Of a stretch of 64,000 bases of DNA, positions 17,424 through 26,711 are shown in pieces (position 1 is the first letter of the stretch; every line of letters starts with the position of its first letter). The stretch is taken from positions 124,001 through 188,000 of the forward strand of contig NZ_JAGGKV010000001.1 of NCBI RefSeq assembly GCF_017874035.1. The letters are read 5' to 3'. Source of the stretch: Paenibacillus aceris. GTDB taxonomy: Bacteria > Bacillota > Bacilli > Paenibacillales > NBRC-103111. Below the pieces are notes generated by a model. It saw nothing but the letters and a program-made list of their open reading frames with translations, was not told the DNA's origin and ran no database searches. A program made the position numbers and the translations under genes.

Positions 17424-18422
17424 TTACATGACAGCCTGATGAATAAACTGTTCCTTACCCGTTTCTGCCGACAAGTAAACAGCTTCGAGTGCTGCAATAA
17501 CCCCTCGGGCATACTCTGGCGGACAGCTTGTTTCGCTATGAGCTCGAATGGCCGTAAGCAAATCTGCGTACTGCAGTTCGAAAGGTTTTGCCAGGCTGAG
17601 CGAATCCAGTTTCTCATAGCTGCCGCCTCGGCTCATCCATAGGCTATTGCCGGTTACAAGTTTTAGCATCCCCTTAGTAAAAATAATCTCCGTTTCATTT
17701 CGGGATGCGCCTAAATAACCGGATTGGACGATTGTCGCAGGAATTCCATCCGACAACTCCAGATAAATCATGCCGCTGCCTTCTACATCTCCCCTAGCTC
17801 CATAATGGCTGACAGATGAATTCACTTTCCGGACAGTGCTGTCTGTCAACCACTGAATTTTGTCAATGGAATGCGTGCCCAAGTTTGCTAAAATGCCGCC
17901 GCCTGATTTCTCTTTTTCAAGAAACCATTGCGGACGCGAGGCTTGAAAATAGTTCAAATGCCTAACATCATGGATCATCACCAGTTTCCCAAGCTCACCG
18001 CTTTGGATCATACGTTTGGCCTGTATATTCTCTGCTATGTAATGCTGGGTATGTCCCACCAAGATGCGGATATCCGCTCTCCGGCCGGCCTTAATAATCT
18101 CATCACACTCGGCAACGGTCAATGCCATAGGTTTTTCAATCATCAAATGACAGCCATGCTCGGCAGCAAAAATGGCCGTCTCTTTATGCAAAAAATGAGG
18201 CAAAGCGATGGCTACCACATCTGGTTTTTCTTCAATTATCATTTTACGGTAATCGGTAAAGGCCGCTATGTTAAAGAGTTTGGCAAATTGACTCGCTTTT
18301 TCTGGTTGAACATCTACCACTGCACACGCCGTCAATCCTTGTGTCGATTGAATGGCTTCCAAATGTGCATTGGCAATTGTGCCAGCACCAAGTACCGCTA
18401 CTCTTAAATCTGTTTCTTGCAT
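17424..18422 (-). CDS. Gfo/Idh/MocA-family NAD(P)-dependent oxidoreductase
   Basis: 332 residues. N-terminal Rossmann fold (VAVLGAGTIANAH) and the EKPMALT motif carrying the catalytic Lys (about residue 97). The C-terminal substrate domain has the GGGILANLGTHSID signature with a likely catalytic His. It oxidises or reduces a sugar or cyclitol hydroxyl in the cytoplasm. Part of the operon 21944-16563; the 39-base gap after the regulator gene contains the SD (GGAGGCGAT). Confidence 0.92.
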   Translation of the reverse strand: MQETDLRVAVLGAGTIANAHLEAIQSTQGLTACAVVDVQPEKASQFAKLFNIAAFTDYRKMIIEEKPDVVAIALPHFLHKETAIFAAEHGCHLMIEKPMALTVAECDEIIKAGRRADIRILVGHTQHYIAENIQAKRMIQSGELGKLVMIHDVRHLNYFQASRPQWFLEKEKSGGGILANLGTHSIDKIQWLTDSTVRKVNSSVSHYGARGDVEGSGMIYLELSDGIPATIVQSGYLGASRNETEIIFTKGMLKLVTGNSLWMSRGGSYEKLDSLSLAKPFELQYADLLTAIRAHSETSCPPEYARGVIAALEAVYLSAETGKEQFIHQAVM

Positions 18423-18461
18423 GGGTAATCGCCTCCTTCCCGAATATCTACCTATATACAG

Positions 18462-19844
18462 CTAAACCGTTGCGTTCTTCATGCTCTCTTCCAAAAAAAT
18501 AAACTGAAAAATTTGCCTTGGGCGGCCCTTCGGCATTTTTTCCATATGACTAGTCCGAACTAGGCCAGAATCCGACCATTCAATCAGCAATCGATGTGTA
18601 CTCCTTACGGTAATGTCAAATAATAAAGCTAATTCTTGAACGTTATAGTCTTTCTTCCCTGTACGGGCATAAGCAACAAGCAACCTGCTCAAATAGGAGG
18701 AGGTCATATTGGCGTTCTCCGCTTTTTTTATAAAATCAGGATTCACCACTTCCAGATCTTTCACAAAAGCATCCGCCATCTCTAAAGGACCAAGTATTCC
18801 CTTGTCCTCTCTGACAATAAAACAGGAATTCCCGCTCGCTTCTTTGGATTTCCGTAAAGCCGTTCTTGCATTCGAACCAGCTTCATTCGCTGTTCGGCCG
18901 AAGCCAACTCCGATACTAAGTGTTAACTGATACGTTTTATAAATTTCTGAGGCTAGAGGAACCCTTTTGTATCCGGCTGTTTCTTGTTCGAATATCCCTC
19001 TGGTTGTAAAAAATAAATATTCATCGCCCCCCAAATGCGTAAGATGTCCTCTTAAGGAATCCACGTAATCAAGCAAAATCCGGTGAATGTCGAGCTTCAA
19101 TTTTTGGATCTCGTGCTCGGAGTTATGGCGATCAATGATTTTCCCGAAACCATCGACATTGATAAGACCAACGACGATCTGTGATTCTTTGCTTTTCCTC
19201 GCATCTGTCGATAGCAGTGCTCTTTCCAATGCAACAACAATGTCTTGTGTGGTTGGGACGATCCATTCATTCGGAATACGGCACTCAGTTAATTCAGTAG
19301 AGATCGAATGTAAGCCGGTGAGGGCGCCCGAGGCTAATCCCCTAGTAAAACAGTCTTTATGGAAATCCGCCAACTGCTCTCTTGTGGGACTGTTTACCTC
19401 GTCATAGCAAATTATTTTCAGGTCTTGTTCATCGATTTCTTCCATAAAACGTTTGACCATCATTGGTGTCACGGTATCTACACTGATTGCTTTTACGGCG
19501 GCATTTTGATTTACGATCTTTTTTTGGATATTGTAAAAAGCTTTATATAGTCCCGTCTCGTTATATCGAACATAATGTACGGGAATCATCGATTCCACTT
19601 TTTCCAGCACTTTACGGTAAGGGACGGGTCCGCACAATAACAAGACTTCGACTTCGTGTTTGATTTCGTCGGATAAACCCGGTGTTTCCGATTCATGTTT
19701 TGAAAAGCGGACGACAGGCTCAAGCGTCGGAAATTTTTTGGCAACCTGGACGATTCTGGTTACCATGGATTTTGGGCCGATGATGCCAATCTTAATCCCG
19801 GCACTTTCCTTGCTGTGGGTACTTAATTTCTGAAAAGAGTCCAT
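18462..19844 (-). CDS. Regulator with nucleotide-cyclase-like domain and winged-helix C-terminus
   Basis: 460 residues. About 15-150 is a receptor-like alpha/beta domain (IKIGIIGPKSMVTRIVQVAK) recalling the PrpR N-terminal fold. About 225-365 is a GGDEF/GTP-cyclohydrolase-III-type palm: VGLINVDGFGKI, LGGDEYLFF, then LSIGVGFGRTANEA. About 390-450 looks like a winged helix (NVQELALLFDITVRSTHRLLIEWSDSGLV). The GGDE tetrad is intact, so nucleotide binding or cyclase activity is possible. Third gene of the operon, 9 bases after the aldolase gene, so it probably controls its own pathway. I know of no named protein with this exact layout. Confidence 0.75.
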   Translation of the reverse strand: MDSFQKLSTHSKESAGIKIGIIGPKSMVTRIVQVAKKFPTLEPVVRFSKHESETPGLSDEIKHEVEVLLLCGPVPYRKVLEKVESMIPVHYVRYNETGLYKAFYNIQKKIVNQNAAVKAISVDTVTPMMVKRFMEEIDEQDLKIICYDEVNSPTREQLADFHKDCFTRGLASGALTGLHSISTELTECRIPNEWIVPTTQDIVVALERALLSTDARKSKESQIVVGLINVDGFGKIIDRHNSEHEIQKLKLDIHRILLDYVDSLRGHLTHLGGDEYLFFTTRGIFEQETAGYKRVPLASEIYKTYQLTLSIGVGFGRTANEAGSNARTALRKSKEASGNSCFIVREDKGILGPLEMADAFVKDLEVVNPDFIKKAENANMTSSYLSRLLVAYARTGKKDYNVQELALLFDITVRSTHRLLIEWSDSGLVRTSHMEKMPKGRPRQIFQFIFLEESMKNATV

Positions 19845-19853
19845 GGTGATTGT

Positions 19854-20924
19854 CTATCCCTTCATCCAAAGGTTGAGTCCTGAAGCAACGAATTCATCGT
19901 CGTTTAAGTGTGGATAAGCGCGGTAAACGCGATCGATTTCCTCCGCTTGCCCTTCGGACAACTCTTCCTTCGGATTCAGACACCAGCGGCCCTCCAGCAA
20001 CCCTTGACGGCGGAGTACCTCGTGGATACCGGGAATACAGCCATGGAAGTTATGCGCCGGATCAAAGAATGCTGCATTGCAATCAGTGACTTCTACGTTC
20101 CGGGTCAGCCATGCGGTCGAAATCTCGCGGTTCACTCTAACTTGTTTAATTTCATCCAGCAATTCCACCGCCTTCTGAGTCCACACAGCCCAATGGCCGA
20201 GCAAACCGCCGACGATTCTTTTCTCTACGCTCTGTCCTTCAATCGTGAAACGGTACGCCGTTAACAGATCATTCACGATGTTGTCGTCATTGCCCGTGTA
20301 CAAGGCGATTTCATCTCTGCGGCTGGAATGGCATACAGCCCTGACAACATCGATCGTCTGGTAACGATTGAACGGGGCTATTTTGATACCGACAACGCCT
20401 GGAATTTCAGAAAACGCTCTCCAGAATTCATAACTAAACGTTCTGCCTCCTACGGACGGCTGCAAATAAAAACCAAATACAGGCAGCACGTCTGCCACTG
20501 CGCGGATCCTCGCCAAGTGCTCCTCCTCCGTCAAGCCAGGAAGTCCCCCCATACTTACCAAACCGATATCATATCCTAGTCCAGCTGCAATCTCTGCCTC
20601 ACCTAGAGCTTGAGACTGCGGACCGCAGATTCCAGCGATCTTGAGAAACGGACGCTGTATATTCGCCCGTTCCACTTCCTCGGAAGCAAGACGGAGAACC
20701 GTTTCGAAGAGTCCAATCTTCGGATCACGAATTTCAAACTGCGTAGAGTGTACCGCAACCGCGATACCACCCGCGCCACTAGCTATATAGTAGCGAGTCA
20801 GTGCTCTCTGCCTCTGTACATCCAATTGCCGCTGCGCCGTAAGCGCGAGCGGATGGGCGGGAATAACCAGACCGTCATGCAATGCCGCATACTGCTCGGA
20901 GGTCAACGATTTTCGTTCTACCAT
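19854..20924 (-). CDS. DapA/N-acetylneuraminate-lyase-family aldolase or dehydratase
   Basis: 356 residues, longer than DapA (about 290) because of a C-terminal extension (about 300-356). The Schiff-base lysine is K181 (GVVGIKIAPF) and the partner tyrosine Y153 (FGFYLQPSVGG). The spacing of 28 equals that of E. coli DapA (Y133, K161). Such enzymes cleave or dehydrate 2-keto acids. Second gene of the operon, 3 bases after the epimerase gene. The family alone does not give the substrate. Confidence 0.9.
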   Translation of the reverse strand: MVERKSLTSEQYAALHDGLVIPAHPLALTAQRQLDVQRQRALTRYYIASGAGGIAVAVHSTQFEIRDPKIGLFETVLRLASEEVERANIQRPFLKIAGICGPQSQALGEAEIAAGLGYDIGLVSMGGLPGLTEEEHLARIRAVADVLPVFGFYLQPSVGGRTFSYEFWRAFSEIPGVVGIKIAPFNRYQTIDVVRAVCHSSRRDEIALYTGNDDNIVNDLLTAYRFTIEGQSVEKRIVGGLLGHWAVWTQKAVELLDEIKQVRVNREISTAWLTRNVEVTDCNAAFFDPAHNFHGCIPGIHEVLRRQGLLEGRWCLNPKEELSEGQAEEIDRVYRAYPHLNDDEFVASGLNLWMKG

Positions 20925-20927
20925 GGG

Positions 20928-21944
20928 CTAGTAGTTCCCCTTTCGCTCTTGGAAGTGAGTCGGCTTGTTCCAAGTCGCTCCCCCTTCTGCCACCCAGTCT
21001 GCAATCCAATCGATCATGTCGCGCAGGGATACGCTAGGATAGCCGAACAGTTGATGACTTTTGCCTGCATTGCTCAGCAGGGCTGTCGTAGATTCTTCGC
21101 CGACAAATGATGGCTTAACGCCAAGCCGCTCACCAAAAGCTTCCGCCGCCCAGCGAATGGACACTGTTTCCGGCCCTGTCACATTCAACACGGTTGGCGG
21201 GGTAGAACATACCGTCAACGCTCTAAGCGCGATTTCGTTGGCATCTCCCTGCCAAATGACATTAACATGCCCCATTGTAATGTCGATCGGGTTCCCAGCT
21301 TTGACAGCTTTGGCGATCTCCAGAAGCACGCCATACCGCAAGTCAATGGCATAGTTCAGTCGATAGATCGCCATGGGGATCTGATATTTGCGGGCAAAGT
21401 GTTCAAAGACTCGCTCCCGTCCCAAACACGATTGTCCATATTCGCCGATGGGACCTGTTGGATGCTCCTCCGTAGCGCCGCCGTGATTTAAAGACGTAAG
21501 CGGATACACGTTGCCCGTGGAAAACGCCACAATGCGGGAATTGCGGAACTTCTCGGCAACCCGGCCGGGCAAATAAGCATTCATAGCCCAGGTGAAATGC
21601 TCGTTGCCTGCCGTTCCGAATTTATTCCCTGCCATATACAAGACATTTCGAACATCTGGCAGTTTCTGCAGTTCCGAGTCGTTCAATAAATCGACGGCGA
21701 TCGTTTCAATGCCGGCTTGTTCCAGCTCTTCTCGCAAACTGGAATTCGAGAAACGGGAAGCGCCAATAATACGCTTCTTGACCCCTGCTTCTTTTGCCGC
21801 GTTAACTGCCAGCCTCCCCAGTGTCGGCCCCATCTTCCCTCCGATGCCAAGCAACAGGATGTCGCCATCCAACCCCTTCATATCCTCGATCAGCTTAGCC
21901 GAAGGATACGTCATGCGCGCTTCTACCTCTTCAATCGTCTTCAT
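20928..21944 (-). CDS. NAD-dependent epimerase/dehydratase (extended SDR)
   Basis: 338 residues from the ATG at 21944, preceded by GGGAGG (8 bases). In-frame codons upstream run into the promoter. The nucleotide motif LLGIGGKMGPTLG (about 33-45) replaces GxxGxxG. AFSTGNVYPL holds the serine region, but the usual YxxxK is YGQSCLGRE, with the lysine position not clearly kept, which is unusual. TVLNVTGPETVSIRWAAEAFGE is typical of sugar epimerases. First gene of the five-gene operon. It may act on a sugar acid or serve as a dehydratase. Confidence 0.85.
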   Translation of the reverse strand: MKTIEEVEARMTYPSAKLIEDMKGLDGDILLLGIGGKMGPTLGRLAVNAAKEAGVKKRIIGASRFSNSSLREELEQAGIETIAVDLLNDSELQKLPDVRNVLYMAGNKFGTAGNEHFTWAMNAYLPGRVAEKFRNSRIVAFSTGNVYPLTSLNHGGATEEHPTGPIGEYGQSCLGRERVFEHFARKYQIPMAIYRLNYAIDLRYGVLLEIAKAVKAGNPIDITMGHVNVIWQGDANEIALRALTVCSTPPTVLNVTGPETVSIRWAAEAFGERLGVKPSFVGEESTTALLSNAGKSHQLFGYPSVSLRDMIDWIADWVAEGGATWNKPTHFQERKGNY

Positions 21945-21987
21945 CCAACCAACCTCCCTTTTCCATTCAAATTGTTCAACTAGGTCT

Positions 21988-22017
21988 ATCATAACTATGC
22001 TCTCGATTAAAAGACAA
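21988..22017 (-). promoter_or_regulatory. Promoter of the five-gene sugar operon
   Basis: Minus strand TTGTCT (22017-22012), 18-base spacer, TATGAT (21993-21988), 44 bases before the epimerase ATG. Confidence 0.55.
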
Positions 22018-22383
22018 GGACTATAAATAGTCTTTAAATGCAGCTTATACGATATTTCCATACTAATCTATTTAATCAGCCCTCGCAGACAAGATCTCCC
22101 TGCATATCTTATATTATCAAAGCAGAAAGGAATGATAGAAATGACATTGTTGCTTAATCACTTCTATGGAATTGTTTATCGAAATACTAATGGAACTACT
22201 ACCGTTTTTAACGGTCGTGTTGTTAGCCGTGGACTCACTTTCATCTTTCTCCGTTTTATGAACAACAGAGGAATTGTTGTGGTTAGAAGACTCTTCCTTC
22301 GTCAAATTATTAGATTTGTCGCCATTTAATTGACGTGCATTTGAACTAGAAAGCCTGAACGGGATTAAGAGAAAGCTTCATAT

Positions 22384-22463
22384 AGTCTCCTTGGTTTAGT
22401 TTATTGGATCCGTTCGCTGGACAGCAGCTGGGATCCATGAACCTCCTACCATGGAGACTTTTT
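22384..22463 (+). ncRNA. Nested stem structure with U-run in the leader of the DUF421 gene
   Basis: Four concentric helices can form in order: AGTCTCC (22384-22390) with GGAGACT (22453-22459); GGTT (22393-22396) with AACC (22440-22443); TGGATCC (22405-22411) with GGATCCA (22431-22437); GCTG (22416-22419) with CAGC (22425-22428). The last arm runs into TTTTT. It ends about 108 bases before the DUF421 start on the same strand. It may be a cis-regulatory RNA with a built-in terminator, or a palindromic insertion; I could not match a known riboswitch. Nothing else is supported in 22062-22383 beyond the promoter above. Confidence 0.45.
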
Positions 22464-22570
22464 ATATTGTTCACGGCACCTCTACCAAGATCGTTTATTG
22501 CCCAAGCGTATTTTTTTCTAAAAAAAGAAAAAGATAACAAAGCATTTCATCTGATGGGAGGTTGACAGAT

Positions 22571-23275
22571 ATGTTATTGGAAACAGTTATTAGGACAGTG
22601 TTAGCTTTCTGTCTTATTATGCTAATTACGCGGATTCTAGGAAAGCACACGATTGCGCGTATGACTTACAATGATTTTGTCGCTTCAATTACACTTGGTG
22701 CCATTATCGGAAATTTAGCCTTTAATACTCATTTGAAAACATGGAACATCATTGCTTCATTCTTGATCTTCAGTGGCATTGCCTATCTCATCTCAGTTAT
22801 ATCATTGAAAAACCGCAAAATGAGGAAATGGTTTGCAGGAAAACCGACGGTAGTGATCGAAGACGGCAAAATTATGGAACAAAACTTAAGAAAAATTCAA
22901 TTTACTCTCGACACTTTAAATCAAGAATTGAGAGAAAAGGACATTTTCGATATCGAAGAAGTGCAATACGCCATCTTAGAGCTTAACGGCAAACTATCTG
23001 TCCTGAAAAAGCCTGAATTTCGTCCTCTTATACAAAAGGACTTGCATTTGAAAAACAACACAAAGATCCAGTTTCCTGTTGAACTAATCATGGACGGAAA
23101 GATTATGTCAGATAATTTACAGCAAATTGGTTTATCCAACGAATGGCTCTCAAAGCAGCTAAAGCAGCGGGGTGTTACCGCAGAAGAAGTCTGCTACGCG
23201 ATCAAAGGGACGCAGGGCAAACTATTTTTTGATCTGTATCAAGACCAAATCCAGCATCCAATTGATCAGGAGTAA
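22571..23275 (+). CDS. DUF421/YetF-family membrane protein
   Basis: 234 residues from the ATG at 22571, 9 bases after GGGAGG; the TTG at 22562 abuts the SD and is less likely. Three transmembrane helices (about 3-22, 38-55, 60-80) are followed by two copies of the YetF cytoplasmic domain (about 85-150 and 155-215). Each carries a PxxhI.DGkI...NL..I motif and (V/E).YAI.E/K.NGKL. DUF421 proteins are widespread in sporeformers (YetF, YrbG, YdfS), with incompletely known roles in spore or membrane physiology. Own terminator at 23319. Confidence 0.92.
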   Translation: MLLETVIRTVLAFCLIMLITRILGKHTIARMTYNDFVASITLGAIIGNLAFNTHLKTWNIIASFLIFSGIAYLISVISLKNRKMRKWFAGKPTVVIEDGKIMEQNLRKIQFTLDTLNQELREKDIFDIEEVQYAILELNGKLSVLKKPEFRPLIQKDLHLKNNTKIQFPVELIMDGKIMSDNLQQIGLSNEWLSKQLKQRGVTAEEVCYAIKGTQGKLFFDLYQDQIQHPIDQE

Positions 23276-23318
23276 TAAAACTAGCAAGAAAATAGTGGGA
23301 TTCTTTTAAAAAAATAAA

Positions 23319-23348
23319 AAAACTCACACTGATTCCAGTATGAGTTTT
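23319..23348. terminator. Bidirectional terminator between DUF421 and pdxA2 genes
   Basis: AAAACTCA / TGAGTTTT stem with an inner CACTG/CAGT pairing. T-runs lie on both sides, the longest on the minus strand, for the convergent genes. Confidence 0.75.
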
Positions 23349-23381
23349 CTCGTATAACGTTATTTATTTTTGCACATCTTT

Positions 23382-24380
23382 CTATTGCTCACGTTTCGGA
23401 GCCAATTCAATCGCTTGTTTTAAAGCTTCTTTCAAGCTTTGCTCATCGGCAATTCCTTTACCGGCAATATCAAATGCCGTACCATGATCTACGCTGGTGC
23501 GAATAATCGGAAGCCCAACTGTAATATTTACACCGGCTTCTAGGCCTAATACTTTGATTGGACCATGACCTTGATCATGATACATAGCCACTACGATATC
23601 GAAGTCTCCCCGCGTAGCGCGGAAGAAGAGTGTATCCGCAGGTAAAGGTCCAACAGCTTGAATGCCCTCTTCTTGCGCTCTCTTTACACCTGGAACGACT
23701 TTTTCATCTTCTTCCCCATACCCAAACAATCCGTTCTCTCCCGCATGGGGGTTGATTCCGCAGACAGCAATTTTAGGCGTCGCATAGCCGGCCTTCTGTA
23801 ACGTTTCATGTGCCATACGGATCACTTTATACACGCGGTCTGGATTGATCATACGGACAGCATCCAGAATACCGACATGTGTCGTTACATGAATAACCTT
23901 CAGCTTTGGAGCGGAAAGCATCATGGAAAAGTCTTCTGTGCCTGTCAGATCCGCTAAAATTTCGGTATGCCCCGGATAAATATGTCCGCCCTTATGAAGA
24001 GCTTCTTTGTTTAATGGCGCTGTACAAATCGCGTCAATAGCTCCCTCGTTAGCAAGTTCAATCGCCTGTTTCAAGTACATAAAAGCAGCATGACCGGCTT
24101 CTTTGGACACTTGACCAATCGGAAGATCCGCTGCCAGTAAATTCAAATCAAAGCAATCCACAGTGCCGTGTTCGAACTGAGCTTCCGTAACAGAAGCAAT
24201 TTTACGGACACGAAGTCCCGTATGGACGAACTGATCTGCTCTTTCCAATATTTTGGCGTCGCCAATGACAAAAGGACGGCATGTCTCATAGATCTGGGCA
24301 TCTTTCAATGATTTCATGATGATTTCAGGACCTACACCGGCTCCATCGCCCATTGTAATACCTATTATCGGTCTATTCAT
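23382..24380 (-). CDS. pdxA2: PdxA2-type 4-phospho-D-threonate/erythronate dehydrogenase
   Basis: 332 residues, PdxA family. Metal-binding histidines occur in PGHTEI, HVTTHVGI and YHDQGHGPIKVLG. NAD-binding and substrate motifs (GDGAGVGPEI, INPHAGENG) are intact. The gene sits next to a DUF1537 kinase, the arrangement known for PdxA2, which oxidises 4-phospho-D-threonate or -erythronate and decarboxylates the product to DHAP. A role in pyridoxal phosphate synthesis is therefore less likely. Its ATG overlaps the kinase stop by 4 bases; the SD is GGGGG. Last gene of the operon. Confidence 0.92.
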   Translation of the reverse strand: MNRPIIGITMGDGAGVGPEIIMKSLKDAQIYETCRPFVIGDAKILERADQFVHTGLRVRKIASVTEAQFEHGTVDCFDLNLLAADLPIGQVSKEAGHAAFMYLKQAIELANEGAIDAICTAPLNKEALHKGGHIYPGHTEILADLTGTEDFSMMLSAPKLKVIHVTTHVGILDAVRMINPDRVYKVIRMAHETLQKAGYATPKIAVCGINPHAGENGLFGYGEEDEKVVPGVKRAQEEGIQAVGPLPADTLFFRATRGDFDIVVAMYHDQGHGPIKVLGLEAGVNITVGLPIIRTSVDHGTAFDIAGKGIADEQSLKEALKQAIELAPKREQ

Positions 24381-25684
24381 TCGTATGTTTCCCCCTTTAA
24401 TGCTTTTTTAGCGTTTGACAAGCTATATTCATTTCCGAAAGCACCGGCTTTCGTTACAGCCCATACGGGCATTTCTCGTACGAGGAGGCCGAGCGGGATA
24501 CCAGGTTCAATTTCTTTCACCAATTGAATACTTGATACGCCCAAATGCTTGCAGACCGCTTTTGCAGTATCTCCTCCAGTTAAAATAACGCCTTGCAATT
24601 CCTCGGTTTTCATTATTTCGGAGGCTATCGCTCCCAAAATCATTGAAATCTCATTGGATACTGCGGTAGAATCATAACCTCTTCGGGAACCTGCTTCCTT
24701 CGTCATAACAACTTGCTCAGGCGAAGAGCTTGCGCAGAGAGAAACATCGGAGCCTCTCTTTAATGCAGCTTGGAGTTCCCCTCTGCAGCGGTCAATCTCG
24801 ACTTGTGCTCCCTTTTCGGAAGCTATCGCTTGAACAGTATCTAATTCAACGGCAGTGACCTGCGGTTCCTCGTTATAAGCAGACACTTGCCGGCGTGTGA
24901 CCTGTGAAATGCTTCCTGCGACCAACAGAACAGGCTTCGCGCCTGATGGCAGTTGAGCAGACTCGCTCGTATGACTAGGAAGGGATAACGCTTTTGGCAG
25001 AAAGTCGGCTAAACCCGCGGACCCTGCCCACAGCGTCTTATAGTTGCTCTCGGCTAGCCAATCCGCAATATGCTGTACATCTTCTTGGGTTAAAGCATCG
25101 AATATGATGAGTTCAGTATTCGTTTCCAGAAGTGATTGTATGTTCAAAAACACCTGTTCTTTTCCTGCACGTAAAATGTCGAATGGAATAAGTCCAACTT
25201 TGCGCTTGGATTGTGAAGAAAACAACTTCACGAGATCTGATTCCTTCACTGGACACTTCGGGTCATTAGCTATCTCGGTTTGACTGACAGGAATCCCGTT
25301 CAGATAATGCATTCCCTGTGAGGTGGTTCGGCCAATCTTAGGAAAAGCCGGGGCAACCACCGCAAAATCAAATGGAATGACATCCATCACAGCGTCAATT
25401 TCAACGCCTAGATTCCCGCGAAGCGTAGAATCCATTTTCTTATAAACATGTGTAAAGCCAGCTTGTTTAATTTGAAGCGCTGCTTCTTTTACGTTTGCGT
25501 ATGCGATCTCCGGAGCCACTGATCGGCTGTCTGTATCGATGACGACAGCCTCCATCGTCTGTTTTTGTTTAGAAACTTGCTCAATATCAAAAATGACTTG
25601 CGTTTGCAGTCCATTTCTTGCAAATTGAACACCTGAATCGGACGCACCGGTCAAATCATCTGCAATGATGGCAATATGTTTCAT
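24377..25684 (-). CDS. dtnK: DUF1537 four-carbon acid sugar kinase (D-threonate/erythronate kinase type)
   Basis: 435 residues. N-terminal SBD_N domain (IIADDLTGASDSGVQFA; YKKMDSTLRGN) and C-terminal nucleotide-binding domain (GVILTGGDTAKAVCKHLG; GIPLGLL). The family phosphorylates four-carbon aldonates, for example D-threonate to 4-phospho-D-threonate. GGGAGG precedes the ATG. It overlaps pdxA2 by 4 bases and follows the permease by 33 bases, forming a transport-phosphorylation-oxidation set. Which stereoisomer is used cannot be read from sequence. Confidence 0.9.
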   Translation of the reverse strand: MKHIAIIADDLTGASDSGVQFARNGLQTQVIFDIEQVSKQKQTMEAVVIDTDSRSVAPEIAYANVKEAALQIKQAGFTHVYKKMDSTLRGNLGVEIDAVMDVIPFDFAVVAPAFPKIGRTTSQGMHYLNGIPVSQTEIANDPKCPVKESDLVKLFSSQSKRKVGLIPFDILRAGKEQVFLNIQSLLETNTELIIFDALTQEDVQHIADWLAESNYKTLWAGSAGLADFLPKALSLPSHTSESAQLPSGAKPVLLVAGSISQVTRRQVSAYNEEPQVTAVELDTVQAIASEKGAQVEIDRCRGELQAALKRGSDVSLCASSSPEQVVMTKEAGSRRGYDSTAVSNEISMILGAIASEIMKTEELQGVILTGGDTAKAVCKHLGVSSIQLVKEIEPGIPLGLLVREMPVWAVTKAGAFGNEYSLSNAKKALKGETYE

Positions 25685-25717
25685 GGTGTTGTTCCTCCCA
25701 TGTAAATCTCTGTCTTT

Positions 25718-26677
25718 CTAATTGATTTGACTTTTAACTCCAATTTTTTTGGCGTACCAAGCCGTTACGATCGGTACAAGGATTGCAGTTACAATTACGC
25801 AAGAAGCAACCAACGCAGTAGCGGAAGGCACAAGCGGAGCATAGACTGCATTCGCGGCGGCAACTGCTGCCGGTACACCCGCGGCATTTCCAGCCGTTGA
25901 AGCTGCTGACAAACCTGCAATACCGTTTCCGCCGATGAAGCGGTCTGTAATGGTCAAGGTAAGACCCGTAACAGCCACAACGCCAATACCTAGCAATACG
26001 CCAAGGAAACCGGCTTTCCACACCGTTTGAAGATTCAAACCGGCACCTAAAGCGAAAGCAAAGAACGGAACTAAAACAGGTACGGCTTTAGATAAGAATT
26101 CACGCATGTCTTTATCTAAATTTCCTAGAATCATACCAACGATTAATGGCAAAATCGCACCTACAAAAGTCTGCCAAGGGAATGCGGCCAAACCTGCTAC
26201 ACCTAATGAAATCATGGTAAAGAACGGCCCTGATTCCAAGCTCATAACCGAGTAAGCGCCAACGTCTTCCTTCTTACCGAATTGCCCCATTAATGCCATG
26301 TACAATCCGCCATTGGTATCATTCATAGCTGCTACGATAGCCAATACCGAGATGCCGGCAAAGAAACCTTCTGTGATCATTCCATTGCCCAGAAATTTAG
26401 CAGCTACAAATCCTACAATGATTGCTGTCAAAATTTTAGTGCCTAAAAGCGTACCACCCTTTTTCAAAATGTATGGAGTGGCCTTGAAGTTGATCGTAGA
26501 TCCCATACAAACATAGAACACGGCCAAAATGGGTAGAGATCCTGTCATCAATGCACCTGTGAAGGAGCCAAATGTTTTACCCATAGTAGGGAATAATGTT
26601 GTTAAGATAGCCCCTAGAATAAGCGGAACAATCATCATACCTCCAGGAATCCGATCAATAGTTGCCTTAATTCTCAT
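25718..26677 (-). CDS. KdgT-family 2-keto-3-deoxygluconate-type permease
   Basis: 319 residues with about ten hydrophobic spans. KdgT family signatures: [19 protein letters not shown] start, [36 protein letters not shown] and [16 protein letters not shown]. An inner-membrane secondary transporter. The downstream kinase and dehydrogenase point to a C4 sugar acid rather than KDG itself as the cargo. First gene of the operon; AGGAGG is 9 bases before the ATG. A TATAAT with an overlapping palindrome lies upstream. Confidence 0.92.
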   Translation of the reverse strand: MRIKATIDRIPGGMMIVPLILGAILTTLFPTMGKTFGSFTGALMTGSLPILAVFYVCMGSTINFKATPYILKKGGTLLGTKILTAIIVGFVAAKFLGNGMITEGFFAGISVLAIVAAMNDTNGGLYMALMGQFGKKEDVGAYSVMSLESGPFFTMISLGVAGLAAFPWQTFVGAILPLIVGMILGNLDKDMREFLSKAVPVLVPFFAFALGAGLNLQTVWKAGFLGVLLGIGVVAVTGLTLTITDRFIGGNGIAGLSAASTAGNAAGVPAAVAAANAVYAPLVPSATALVASCVIVTAILVPIVTAWYAKKIGVKSQIN

Positions 26678-26711
26678 GGTTTACTTCCTCCTAAGAAGTG
26701 TAATTGAGGAA

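Noticed and set aside
22117..22305. Minus-strand Ser/Asn-rich 62-codon ORF (and a similar plus-strand ORF from 22132)
   Set aside because: The minus one starts at TTG with no SD. The plus one has a weak AAAGGA but an atypical residue mix. Neither shows a family, and both cover the same bases.
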